Under the pieces are notes generated by a model. It was given only the letters and a program-made list of their open reading frames with translations, had not been told where the DNA came from and ran no database searches. Of a stretch of 16,977 bases of DNA, positions 7,539 to 15,848 are shown piece after piece. The position numbers and the translations under genes were made by a program. Position 1 is the first letter of the stretch. Each line of letters opens with the position of its first letter. Source of the stretch: JAEUIG01 sp046349775 (lineage in GTDB: Bacteria; Planctomycetota; Planctomycetia; Planctomycetales; Planctomycetaceae); NCBI GenBank assembly GCA_046349775.1, contig JAXMBS010000095.1, positions 1 through 16,977 on the forward strand, written 5' to 3'.

Positions 7539-8462
7539 ATGCCACGCGCTGCAAAACCCAGTCCTGCTCCGCCGGCTGAGCCGCGTCCCGGCTGGGTCCG
7601 CAAAACACTGTTCCAACCGCGCGTACTGATTGCCCTGGCTATCATCGGCGCGGCCCTGCTGTTGACCCCCTACGTGCGGCAGTGGCTGCCAGTTCTCGAA
7701 GAACTGCCGGAGTACCAGTTCGACACGTCGCGAATTCAGGTCTCGAATCCCAACCGCTGGGTGCCGCGCGGCTTCGTCCAGAAACTCATCGATGCCGACC
7801 GGCTTCCCGCGCATGTCTCACTGCTGCAACCCGGTTTGGCCGAACGGGTCTCGAAGGCCCTGGCAGGACATCCCTGGGTGCGAAACGTGCGGGGGGTTTG
7901 TGTCACGCGCAGCGGCATCGCGGCCGACCTGGACTATCGGCTCCCGGTGCTCATGGTCGAAACTCGCTCCGGCATGTATCCGGTGGACCGCGACGGTGCG
8001 CTGCTCCCGCCATCGGACTTTGGCATCTCGGACTTGCAGCGTTTTCCGTTGCTGAAGAGCGCGTCGATGCCTCCATCCGGGCCGGCCGGCGAGACCTGGG
8101 AAGATCCAGTCGTGCTCGGCGCCGCGCGGCTTGCCGAAGTCCTGGCACCGGGCGGCGACCTGTCGTTCTGTTGGGAGAAGTATCAGCTCGTGGCGATCGA
8201 AGCCAATCCGCGAACGGCCGCCACGGTCAAACTTGAGGACTTGTCTTTCGAGCTCGTGACCCGCGGACGCTCCCGGATCCTCTGGGGCCATGCGCCAGGC
8301 GCCGACGACCTGGAACCCACGGTCTCCCAAAAGCTCACGCGGCTAGCCGATTACTTCTCGAAGCACGACGGATTCGAATCGGACGGCCGGCCCAATCGCA
8401 TCGACATTCGGCTGTTCAAGACGATCGAAGTCTCGGCTGGCGACACCGGGGAGCCGCGATAG
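7539..8462 (+). CDS. ftsQ: FtsQ/DivIB-like cell division protein
   Basis: A 307-residue bitopic membrane protein. A Pro-rich cytoplasmic tail (1-27) precedes one transmembrane helix, VLIALAIIGAALLLTPYV (29-46). The periplasmic part follows FtsQ order: a POTRA-like segment with FDTSRIQVSNPNRWVP (61-76) and HPWVRNVRGVCVTRSGIAADLDYRLPVLMVE (111-141), where the 'HPWV..V' and 'RLPV' signatures are typical, then a beta domain with YPVDRDGALLP (147-157) and SRILWGHAPG (245-254). FtsQ links divisome assembly to septal wall synthesis and normally sits just downstream of ddl, exactly as here. Many planctomycetes lack ftsZ and most dcw genes yet keep this pair. The frame is intact although its neighbours are full of indels. 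No clear Shine-Dalgarno precedes the ATG. Confidence 0.75.
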   Translation: MPRAAKPSPAPPAEPRPGWVRKTLFQPRVLIALAIIGAALLLTPYVRQWLPVLEELPEYQFDTSRIQVSNPNRWVPRGFVQKLIDADRLPAHVSLLQPGLAERVSKALAGHPWVRNVRGVCVTRSGIAADLDYRLPVLMVETRSGMYPVDRDGALLPPSDFGISDLQRFPLLKSASMPPSGPAGETWEDPVVLGAARLAEVLAPGGDLSFCWEKYQLVAIEANPRTAATVKLEDLSFELVTRGRSRILWGHAPGADDLEPTVSQKLTRLADYFSKHDGFESDGRPNRIDIRLFKTIEVSAGDTGEPR

Positions 8463-8496
8463 CAGGTTCACGAGAGATCGCCCCTTGTCGGTTGCA

Positions 8497-8510
8497 CCCG
8501 AGTTCTCGGG
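8497..8510. terminator. Hairpin between convergent ftsQ and TPR genes
   Basis: A perfect CCCGAG-TT-CTCGGG repeat lies in the 104-bp gap between the converging ftsQ (ends 8462) and TPR (ends 8567) genes. No T-run follows on either strand; a bidirectional transcription-end hairpin is possible but unproven. Confidence 0.25.
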
Positions 8511-8566
8511 CGCATCTCGCGATGAGAGAGCTTCTCCGCCGCTGTGAAACTGCTCCCGGATGTACG

Positions 8567-9939
8567 TCAATTGGTCCCCGCAGAGTTCGCGCGCGCCAGC
8601 AGTTTCGCCAGTGAATGCTTGGCCCGGCCGTGGTGTGGCGCAATCGCCAGGCAATGTTCGTACGCTGCGCGGGCCGCCGCCGGTTCGTTGAGAAATCGCC
8701 GGCATTCTCCCAGATAGAACCAGGCATGGGCGTAATCGGGATCGAGTTGAACCGCCAGTTCGATGGGCGCCAGCGCCTGCGCCACCTGATCCTGCCGGAA
8801 CGCCGATAGCCCCTCGGCAAGTTTCGCGATCGCCAGGTGGCGGCTGGCCTCCGCCGCATTGCCGAGCGTGTCGTAGTGCGCCGCCAGCCGGGAATGCGCG
8901 GGGCCAGCCATGTGCAACCGCGTTGCCCATTCCCAGTGACGCACCGCCTCCGCCTGATTTCCCTGCTGGCGAAAGGCGTCCCCCAGCATCATCAGTCGTG
9001 CGGAAGTCGTACCGGCATGATCAATCGATTCCGACAACACCGCCATCGCCGGCTCCGAATGTCCCAATGCGACTTCGGCCGCAGCGAGCATGTCGGCCGC
9101 CGCAGGCTGCCACTCCAACGCCACACCCTGACGCAGCAATCTCTCGGCGTCCGCTGTGCGGCCAGACTCGAGATCCGCTTCGCCCCCTTCTCCATCAGCA
9201 ATCGTGGACCGTACTTTTTGATGTTGTCGATCAGAAAGGCCGTCAATTCCTCAGAAGAGGCTTCCTCCGCTGCCCGTTCGCAGCGTTCGCGAATGTCCTC
9301 GGCGAGCCCTATGTCGCCGACCTCGGCTACCGCATTGGCACGCAACTGCCAGTACCGAACAGACTGCGGATTGTTCCGCGTCAGTTTCTCGAGCAGCGGG
9401 AGCGCTTGATCGGCGCGATCTGAGCGCACGAGCAGTTTGGCGAGTTCGTACTCGGCGGCAGGCATGGCCCCGGCCTTTCGAAACACCTCCTCCGCGTCCG
9501 CCGCGCGTCCTCCGCGAAGCAGATTCGGCCGATGCAGTACCAGATGATGGGAGCCTGAGACGGCTGAGCCGTCTTGGCGGCCACCCGGAATTTCTCGTTC
9601 GACTCGCTGATATGTCCCAACCGATACAGCGCGATCGCCCACCAGAAGTTGTTCAGATTCTCTTCGGGACTGAGCGATTCGGCGCGGCAGCAGGTGTCGG
9701 CTTCGGCAAAAAAACCATAAGTGATGAAGACGGTCGCCAGATCGGTCCAGGCCTCGGCAGTACCGTCCTCTTGAACTCGTCCCTGCCGGGACGTGATTTC
9801 CGCGGCAACCGCCGAATCGGGCACCCCCAAGTCCGGCGGAATGCCGGCCGCCCCCGGCGGATGCTGTCGCATCCAGACGAAGGCACCGACCAATTCGACG
9901 GCGATGACGAATATCAGGGCCCAGGCTGGCGGCGATCAC
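8567..9939 (-). CDS. Membrane-anchored TPR-repeat protein, frame broken by indels
   Basis: Starts at GTG 9939 behind an excellent AAAGGAGG site five bases away. After MIAAS the frame shifts (+1 near 9924) into one transmembrane helix, WALIFVIAVELVGAFVWM, and a long run of helical pairs. TPR-type units can be read, for example AWTDLATVFITYGFFAEADTCC, NFWWAIALYRLGHISESNEKF, YELAKLLVRSDRADQALPLL, SVRYWQLRANAVAEVGDIGLA and AWFYLGECRRFLNEPAAARAAYEHCLAI. Two further breaks are inferred: -1 near 9509 (restoring AEGRAADAEEVFRKAG) and -1 in the C5 run 9183-9187 (restoring ADLESGRTADAERLLRQG). Repaired length is about 457 residues. TPR arrays are protein-docking scaffolds; the repeats should lie on the periplasmic side. 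The GTGA overlap with the end of the FG-GAP gene points to a coupled pair working on the same surface assembly. Confidence 0.75.
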
Positions 9940-11243
9940 CGCGTCCTCCTTTCCGCTGATCCACGCAGCGAGCTTCCCCCATGTTCTTGTCGAACGGGGT
10001 CACGTGCAGGCCTCCGGCCACAACGTCATCTCGGCCGTCGCCGTTCAAATCGCCGCAACCGACAGTCACCAGATGCGTCGGCGTGCTGTCGATCTGAAAG
10101 GTCGTGAACTTCTGGTGACCATCGTTCTCCAGCCTGCGATGCTCGCATGACCGGGCTCATGCCAGTCATTAAACAGACTGACCAGGACCACATCGTTGTC
10201 CTGATCACCATCCAAGTCGCTCACGGCAGCCGCATAGCAGCCGCCAAAATTGGAGATTCGCCGGGGCGAAAACTTCCAGCCCCCTTCATTCTCCAGCCAG
10301 ATGCAACCGTGATATGGCTGCGGATAAGGTGTATTCGTATTCGAAGTTGTCTCCGAGCGGCCACAGCAGGTCGATGTCGCCATCCCGATCCAGATCGGCA
10401 GCGACGGACCGGCACTCCGATGTCGAAATTCACGGTGAAGTGCACGCGGCGCGTGCGAACTTTGCGCCCCCCTGATTCTCGAAGCCCCAGATCTCTTCTT
10501 CGTTCTGCGAAATCACAGTGCACAGGTCCGGTCGCCGTCACCATCGAAATCGGCGACCGGAACATGGATCCCACCGGGCAGCTTGTGCACCAGGTGTTCT
10601 TCAAATGACTGTCGCCGTCGTTCTCGAGCCACAGGATCTCGCCGCAGGCGTAGCCGAACACTACCACGGCCAGATCGACGTCCCCGTCGCCATCCAGGTC
10701 TCCTCCCTGAACGTCCGCCACTCGTCGGACGTCATCGAGCAACAGATGTGGCGTGAAGCCCGAGGACGTCTGTTCCAGCCAGACCACGCGACCCACGTGG
10801 CTGTCATCCGGATAGATATTGCCGAGGACGGAGGCCAGGACGTCATTGTCGCCGTCGCGGTCGAGATCGATCACTGTCGCATGCGCCGGCGCCACCAGGT
10901 CCTCGCCGAGGATCCGCTCCTCCCATTGTCCGTCCGCGGACTGGCGCTGCCAGAGCACGGCGTTGCGTACGGCGTCGCAGACCAGGACGTCGCCGCGACC
11001 GTCGCGGTCGAAGTCGCACACCTGGACGTGCGTAACGCGCGGCGGTACGTCCGCCTGCTTCCCGATCGGCATCCGGCTCAGAGGCAGAGTGGACGGGGGA
11101 AACCGGACCCCCTCGGGCGCCGTGACCGGTTGCGGCTCGATCGTCGTCGGATGCTGTACGACAGCGACGCCGCACGGAATCAGGATCGCAATTGCCAGCA
11201 GCAGCCAAGTGACAACCCGCGGCGAAAGGGAGCGATGCGACAT
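9936..11243 (-). CDS. FG-GAP/VCBS seven-repeat propeller protein, frame broken by indels
   Basis: ATG 11243 opens a secretion or anchor segment, VVTWLLLAIAILIPCGVAVV (residues 10-29), then a beta-propeller of FG-GAP/VCBS repeats with Ca-binding DxDxDG loops. After repair of single-base indels seven are visible: DFDRDGRGD, DLDRDGDND, DLDGDGDVD, DFDGDGD-DL, DLDRDGDID, DLDGDQDND and DLNGDGRDD, with WLEND/WLENE strands between them. The first three are in one frame; breaks are inferred near 10603 (-1), 10530 (-1), 10450 (-1), 10406 (+1), 10328 (+1) and 10132 (-1), and probably in the C5 run 9976-9980. The exact C-terminus is therefore uncertain; a TGA at 9936-9938 would form a GTGA overlap with the TPR start. 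Likely an extracytoplasmic binding or adhesion protein, co-expressed with the TPR protein from the promoter at 11296-11324. Confidence 0.75.
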
Positions 11244-11295
11244 GCCGTTTTTGGCCGGGGCGCTCTGCGACGACAATGGAGACGTGTCTCGCGTG

Positions 11296-11324
11296 ATCGT
11301 ATCAATCGATGAACGACGTCTCAA
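11296..11324 (-). promoter_or_regulatory. Promoter of the FG-GAP/TPR pair
   Basis: On the minus strand -35 TTGAGA (11319-11324), a 17-bp spacer and -10 TACGAT (11296-11301) sit in the 103-bp gap above the FG-GAP gene, giving a leader of about 45 nt. The pair may also receive read-through from the metallophosphoesterase gene upstream. Confidence 0.5.
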
Positions 11325-11346
11325 CGACCTCATACACGGCAGCAGT

Positions 11347-12075
11347 TCACACGTATGCGTCCATCTGCTCGCGCGTCAGTTGCCCGCCGTTTTTCAGCAT
11401 CGCTTCGCTGAGGTCGATCACCCACCTGGGCATCCCGCTGGTCAGCATATGCGCCAGAGTCTCGTCGATGTCATAGGCAACGCGGCGGAACTCGACGCGC
11501 CCGTCCTCCAACACGACGTACGCGGCCCGGGGGTCGCCGTCGCGAGGCTGACCCACGCTGCCGGGGTTGATGACCCGGCAACGCTCCAACTCAACGCAGA
11601 ACGGCATGTGCGAATGTCCTACGCAGACCAGTCGCGCCGGGACGTGTTCCAGCCGTTGCTGCCAGGCATCAGCGTCATTCCCCAGATACTCGTCCAGAGG
11701 GTCGCGAGGCGTCGCGTGCACGACGTAGATCGACTGGTCGTCGAGCGTAACGTGGCGGGTCGTGGGAAGCCGAGCGAGATACCGCATGCGGTGCGGATCA
11801 ATGGTGTCCCAGTGGAGCGCGCGTGTGGCAGCCGCCAGACGCCGCAATCCTCCCCCCTGCCGCGGCGTGATGCGCTGCGCGATCGCGTGATCGTGGTTGC
11901 CGCGAATGCTGACGTCGGCGTATCGCTGCACCCAGTCGATACACGGCAACGGCTCGGTGGCATAATCAACAAGATCGCCGAGAAACAGGCAGGCGTCGAA
12001 GTTGCCGCAGTCGTCGTGCACCGCACGAAGGGCAGGCCAGTTCGAGTGCACGTCGGCGAGGATCAGGATGCGCAC
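11347..12075 (-). CDS. YfcE/MJ0936-type metallophosphoesterase
   Basis: A 242-residue calcineurin-like phosphoesterase. All dimetal-site motifs are in order: ADVHSN (residues 7-12, D8 and H10), LGDLVDY (32-38), RGNHDHA (58-64), VVHATPRDP (118-126) and GHSHMPF (153-159), followed by VINPGSVGQPRDGDP (168-182), which is diagnostic of the YfcE/MJ0936 group of small cytoplasmic phosphodiesterases. GTG 12075 is chosen because homology starts at RILILADVH; an in-frame ATG at 12162 and an opening to 12393 only add low-complexity sequence, with T6 and G8 runs on the plus strand. No strong ribosome site precedes the GTG. The physiological substrate cannot be read from sequence. A weak promoter (-35 TTGACC 12144-12149, -10 GACAAT 12121-12126) lies just upstream. 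Confidence 0.9.
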   Translation of the reverse strand: MRILILADVHSNWPALRAVHDDCGNFDACLFLGDLVDYATEPLPCIDWVQRYADVSIRGNHDHAIAQRITPRQGGGLRRLAAATRALHWDTIDPHRMRYLARLPTTRHVTLDDQSIYVVHATPRDPLDEYLGNDADAWQQRLEHVPARLVCVGHSHMPFCVELERCRVINPGSVGQPRDGDPRAAYVVLEDGRVEFRRVAYDIDETLAHMLTSGMPRWVIDLSEAMLKNGGQLTREQMDAYV

Positions 12076-12161
12076 GCGAGGATCCGGAGGATAAGACGGA
12101 CGTCGGAAGACGAACGCGGGATTGTCCGGGGTCGTCGGGCAGGGGTCAAACGACGCGGCCA

Positions 12162-12197
12162 TTTTTTGGGGGGGGTGGGCGCCGAATTCGGCAGGGG
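12162..12197. other. Homopolymer/G-tract block with 12-bp palindrome
   Basis: T6 (12162-12167), G8 (12168-12175), T, GGG, then the perfect palindrome GCCGAATTCGGC (12181-12192), then GGGG (12194-12197). The block lies in the 416-bp divergent spacer 12076-12491, which otherwise holds only promoters. The G-runs could form a G-quadruplex and are places where read length errors are likely. Confidence 0.4.
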
Positions 12198-12349
12198 TGG
12201 CTCCTGATAGCGCGAGCAGGGCCACTGGGCAGCCAGGGGCGATTGCGAGAGTCCTCCCGTACCGATCGGGATGCCACACTTTCCTGGATCCGCGTACCTC
12301 CAGAAACGTTGAAATTCCTCGAGAAATACAGGGCTTCTGAAGAGGCGGC

Positions 12350-12378
12350 TTGACGGAGGCGCGTGGGACGTGTCTAAT
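12350..12378 (+). promoter_or_regulatory. Promoter of the small-protein/kinase unit
   Basis: -35 TTGACG (12350-12355), a 17-bp spacer and -10 TCTAAT (12373-12378) make a good sigma70-like promoter, with a start near 12385 and a leader of about 107 nt before the ATG at 12492. The leader contains a G7 run (12450-12456). Confidence 0.6.
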
Positions 12379-12491
12379 CGAATGGCCTGTCACAGAGCGG
12401 GAGTCCCGCAGATCCCTTCATCCCACGCAGTCGGCACCACGCCCGGGGTGGGGGGGCGTCAATTGTATTCAATTACGCACACGGGAGACGC

Positions 12492-12794
12492 ATGTCGGAG
12501 CGGCCGCCGGAGCATCTGACGCTGCGTGAAAAGCTGATCGAAGCCGAACGGCTGATTCGCGAGTTGTCAGATCATCTGGAGCGCGGGTTCATTCCCAAGG
12601 CACACGAGACGCGACGGATGGCGCGGCGCGCCAACCAGCCCGAGTATCAGGACGAAGTCAAGGACGTCACGGTTCGCAGCAGCTCTGACGATCTGCTGCG
12701 CAGCGATGACTATTCACGGCAGTTATGCGAACGGAATCTGCGGATGCTGTCGGCGATTGAACAGGATGTGCGGGCGATCTTTGAACAGGGCTGA
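12492..12794 (+). CDS. Unknown 100-residue helical protein upstream of kinase
   Basis: Family not recognised. ATG 12492 follows GGGAG four to five bases upstream, a real ribosome site. The product is soluble and charged, with no signal peptide. The N-terminal half is predicted helical or coiled coil (LTLREKLIEAERLIRELSDHLERG, residues 9-32), the middle is basic (HETRRMARRANQ), and a Ser/Asp-rich stretch, VRSSSDDLLRSDDYSR (61-76), precedes a last helix. It is the first gene of the transcript that probably includes the Ser/Thr kinase, whose start is 90 nt further on. Its serines and its position make it a candidate kinase substrate or regulator, but that is inference. Confidence 0.7.
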   Translation: MSERPPEHLTLREKLIEAERLIRELSDHLERGFIPKAHETRRMARRANQPEYQDEVKDVTVRSSSDDLLRSDDYSRQLCERNLRMLSAIEQDVRAIFEQG

Positions 12795-12884
12795 GGCCGA
12801 TTGTGTCTCGGCGCATGGATGCCGCTGCAGCGACGAACGGGTGCGGCGCCCGGGGCCGTCGCTCAGCACCGACTGACGAACGCC

Positions 12885-15641
12885 ATGTCATCGCTCACAG
12901 TCAATACGCCCGGTCGACCTGCGGACTCCGGCGGTTCAGGCACGCGCCTGCCGGCCTTTCTCCGTCCGCTGCCGGGCGAGCGGCGCGACGGGTCCGGCAG
13001 CGACGCCACCTCCCGCGGTCCCGGCGGCGACGGCCGCGCCGGGGACGCATTGGATCGCCTGTTCCCGCGTGCCGACGCCTCCGATGCCAGCGACGCGTCT
13101 CCGGGATCGGTCGCGGGACTGCGGCTGGGGCATTTCGTCGTTGAAGAGCGGATCGGACGCGGCGGAATGGGGGGCGTGTTCCGCGCGGTCGACGAGCGGC
13201 TCAATCGCGTCGTGGCGCTGAAGGTGCTCGCGCCGACGTACGCCCGCGATCCGGCCGCCGCCGAAAGGTTTCGCAACGAGGCGCAGGCCGCGGCACGGCT
13301 CGATCACGAGAACATCGCACGGGTCTACTACGTCGGCGAGGACCAGGGGGTCCCGTTCATCGCCTTTGAATTCGTCCGCGGCACAAACGTCCGGGATTTC
13401 ATCCTGCAAAAAGGGACGCTGTCGCCGGCCGAGGCGGTCAATTACACGCTGCAGATCGCGCAGGCACTGCGGCACACGCAGGCCGCCCGCGTCGTGCACC
13501 GCGACATCAAGCCCTCCAACATCATTATCACCCCCTCCGGACACGCCAAGCTGGTTGACCTTGGGCTGGCCCGGCAGGAGCAGGTGGAGCCCGCCCGCGA
13601 GCTGACCGTCCCCGGTACGACTCTGGGAACCTTTGACTACATCGCCCCCGAGCAGGCCCGCGATCCGCGCAATGTCGACGTGCGCACGGACATCTATTCG
13701 CTGGGGTGCACGCTGTACCACATGCTGACCAGCGAGCCCCCGTTTCCCCAGGGCACGATGATCCAGAAGGTCGTCGACCACCACCGTGATGCGCCGCCGG
13801 ATCCGGTCGAGCGCAATCCGCTCGTCCCCCCGCAGTTGTCGCGCATCGTGCGCCGCATGATGGCGTCGAATCCGGACGAGCGATACTCCGGCCCGGAATC
13901 GTTGATCCACGAGCTCGCCCAGGTCGCCGCCGCGCTTGGGCTGCATCCCACCCAGGGAGACAATCTGATCTGGGTCCGGCCCTTGTACCAGCCACAGCCC
14001 GGCTTCTTTGAACACAACAAGGGGTGGCTCGTCACATTGGCGGCGCTGCTGCTGATCGCCGCCGTCATTCCACAACTCTCAGTCATCGGGAAGTCCGGGC
14101 CAGGTACCGGTCATTCCACTCCCGGCGAGGTTGCAGCGAAGCCGGAGCCGGGACAGGGACGCGCCGGAGATCGCCCCTCCTCCGATCCACAGATTGCCGT
14201 CGCAAACCGCCGAGGCCCAGCGATCAACTGGTCGATCGGGGCATCGGCGCTGAGCGGCGCGGCGGCCACCGGCGGTTCCGCGCACAATTTCTCCACCGCG
14301 GGCGAGGATCGGAGCACGCACGTCACCGGTGACATGACGAATCCTGCGACCGAATCCGCCGCGCTCTCCACCCGCGACGTCGAGCGCAACGTCGAACAGT
14401 TGATGAGGCCCGTGCCCGGCGCACGCGCCGGTGAGATTGAGGAGCGCCGGCCGCCTGGAACTCCAGCCAATGTGCCGTTCGTCGTCATCGATCCCGTGGA
14501 GAATACCGAGCAGACATTCGCCACCCTCGAAGCGGCGTGTCAGTACGCCCCCAGCGAGGGGCTCATCGAACTCCGTTTCGACGGCCGCCTTCCGGCGGTC
14601 CAGCCCCCGGTGCGCATTCAGAAAAAGCGGCTCACGATCCGCGCCCAGCACGGCCGCCGACCGGTGCTGGAGTTCTCGGCCACCTCGAGTGGCCTGGCTC
14701 TCGCGGCATACGGCTTTCGGATCACCGACGGCGAGCTCCATTTGCAGAACGTCGACCTGCAGCTCACGGTGCGTTCCGAGCACAGCGTCGTGTTCTCGCT
14801 CGCCGAGACGGACGTCCTCCGGCTGCAGGGGGTGTCGCTGTCTGTGCTGAATCCGGACGCGCGCTCGGCGGCCGTTGTCGAGCTGACGTCGTCGTCAAAC
14901 TACGATCCGCTGGGGATGATGCCGGACAGTATGCATCGTGACGAGGTCATCATCGACTGGCATGACTGCCTCGTGCGTGCCGACAGCGACGTCCTTTGGA
15001 GCGAGTCCCTGGATTCGACCGAGATGCGTTGCGTGAATGTCGCCGTGGCCGCGCGCGGTGCCTGGGCGCGGATTCGCGGCCGCACCGCTCCGGACGGAGG
15101 CGTCGGCGAGGATCGTCGGCTGGCGCTGCGTCTCCGGAAGGTGACCGCTTGCCTGTACGATGGACTGCTCCGGATTGATACCGGCAGCGAGTACGATCGC
15201 GAGTTTCTGCCGCTCGACGTGCAATGTGAGGAAAGCGCGATTGTTGTCCGTCCCGGCCAGATGCTCACGTCGATTGCCGGTGTCCAGGATGTCATGACGC
15301 TCCGGCGGCGGCTGACGATGGAGTGCAGCCGCAGCGTATTTGACGTCCGCGGATCGGCAGGAGAAGTCATGCAGACTCTCGGCCGACAACGGGCGGCAAT
15401 TGACTTCGCGGACATGGGCATCGACAGCACGCGGTCTGTGGAAATGGATCTCCTGGAGCAGCCATTTGCCTGGGGGAACCCGCATTATTCGGCGGTCGAC
15501 GAGCGTGCCTTCCGGCTACGCCGCTCGGGTTCGCCCGGGAGCCGTGATCCCTCGGTGGGGGCCGAATTTGGCGGGGGCATGCCCGAAACCGGGGAACGGG
15601 CCGCCGACGATTCGCCGCGCGCGACCGAGCCGCGATCCTGA
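12885..15641 (+). CDS. Receptor Ser/Thr protein kinase with beta-helix-like ectodomain
   Basis: A 918-residue Hanks-type kinase from ATG 12885; an in-frame TTG at 12801 would add 28 unconserved residues. After a disordered 75-residue leader the kinase domain shows the Gly loop IGRGGMGGVF (90-99), VALKVL with Lys113, HRDIKPSN with Asp207 (205-212), VDLGLA with metal Asp225 (DLG replaces DFG, common in bacterial kinases), GTFDYIAPEQ (248-257) and DIYSLGCTLYHML (269-281). A single membrane helix follows, GWLVTLAALLLIAAVIPQL (380-398), then a Pro/Gly/Ser linker and an ectodomain of about 400 residues. The latter opens with FATLEAACQYAPSEGLIEL and repeats short beta stretches (RLTIRAQ, LHLQNVDLQLTV, VLRLQGVSLSVL), as in right-handed beta-helix proteins. 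It probably senses an extracytoplasmic ligand, perhaps a glycan. The fold of the ectodomain is inferred. Confidence 0.88.
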   Translation: MSSLTVNTPGRPADSGGSGTRLPAFLRPLPGERRDGSGSDATSRGPGGDGRAGDALDRLFPRADASDASDASPGSVAGLRLGHFVVEERIGRGGMGGVFRAVDERLNRVVALKVLAPTYARDPAAAERFRNEAQAAARLDHENIARVYYVGEDQGVPFIAFEFVRGTNVRDFILQKGTLSPAEAVNYTLQIAQALRHTQAARVVHRDIKPSNIIITPSGHAKLVDLGLARQEQVEPARELTVPGTTLGTFDYIAPEQARDPRNVDVRTDIYSLGCTLYHMLTSEPPFPQGTMIQKVVDHHRDAPPDPVERNPLVPPQLSRIVRRMMASNPDERYSGPESLIHELAQVAAALGLHPTQGDNLIWVRPLYQPQPGFFEHNKGWLVTLAALLLIAAVIPQLSVIGKSGPGTGHSTPGEVAAKPEPGQGRAGDRPSSDPQIAVANRRGPAINWSIGASALSGAAATGGSAHNFSTAGEDRSTHVTGDMTNPATESAALSTRDVERNVEQLMRPVPGARAGEIEERRPPGTPANVPFVVIDPVENTEQTFATLEAACQYAPSEGLIELRFDGRLPAVQPPVRIQKKRLTIRAQHGRRPVLEFSATSSGLALAAYGFRITDGELHLQNVDLQLTVRSEHSVVFSLAETDVLRLQGVSLSVLNPDARSAAVVELTSSSNYDPLGMMPDSMHRDEVIIDWHDCLVRADSDVLWSESLDSTEMRCVNVAVAARGAWARIRGRTAPDGGVGEDRRLALRLRKVTACLYDGLLRIDTGSEYDREFLPLDVQCEESAIVVRPGQMLTSIAGVQDVMTLRRRLTMECSRSVFDVRGSAGEVMQTLGRQRAAIDFADMGIDSTRSVEMDLLEQPFAWGNPHYSAVDERAFRLRRSGSPGSRDPSVGAEFGGGMPETGERAADDSPRATEPRS

Positions 15642-15721
15642 ACTTCGGCGACCGAGCCCGAACGCAATCGCTCTTGGTCGCGCCGCACTGCGGAACTAGA
15701 CTTTCCGCACCCTCCTCAAGC

Positions 15722-15738
15722 CCGGCGTTCGTCGCCGG
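15722..15738. terminator. Hairpin after the kinase gene
   Basis: CCGGCG-TTCGT-CGCCGG forms a 6-bp stem 80 nt beyond the kinase stop and before the lipoprotein gene. No T-run follows, so this is a weak terminator candidate. Confidence 0.3.
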
Positions 15739-15848
15739 CAATCGAGCAGTTCTGGCGTGCTGCGCGCCGACCACTGTTATCCGCGTTGGATGGCAATGTG
15801 CGGCTGCCGGAACACTCTTCGACGCAGTTCAGTCTCGTGGAGTCCCAC

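Noticed and set aside
7035..7814. Open frame (259 codons) on the minus strand across ddl and ftsQ
   Set aside because: Ddl motifs and the intact FtsQ frame on the plus strand account for this DNA; the antisense product has no domain.
12076..12393. N-terminal extension of the metallophosphoesterase
   Set aside because: The added sequence is low complexity and covers homopolymers and promoters; the family begins at RILILADVH.
12936..14075. Long open frame (379 codons) on the minus strand
   Set aside because: It is antisense to the kinase domain, whose catalytic motifs are unmistakable on the plus strand.
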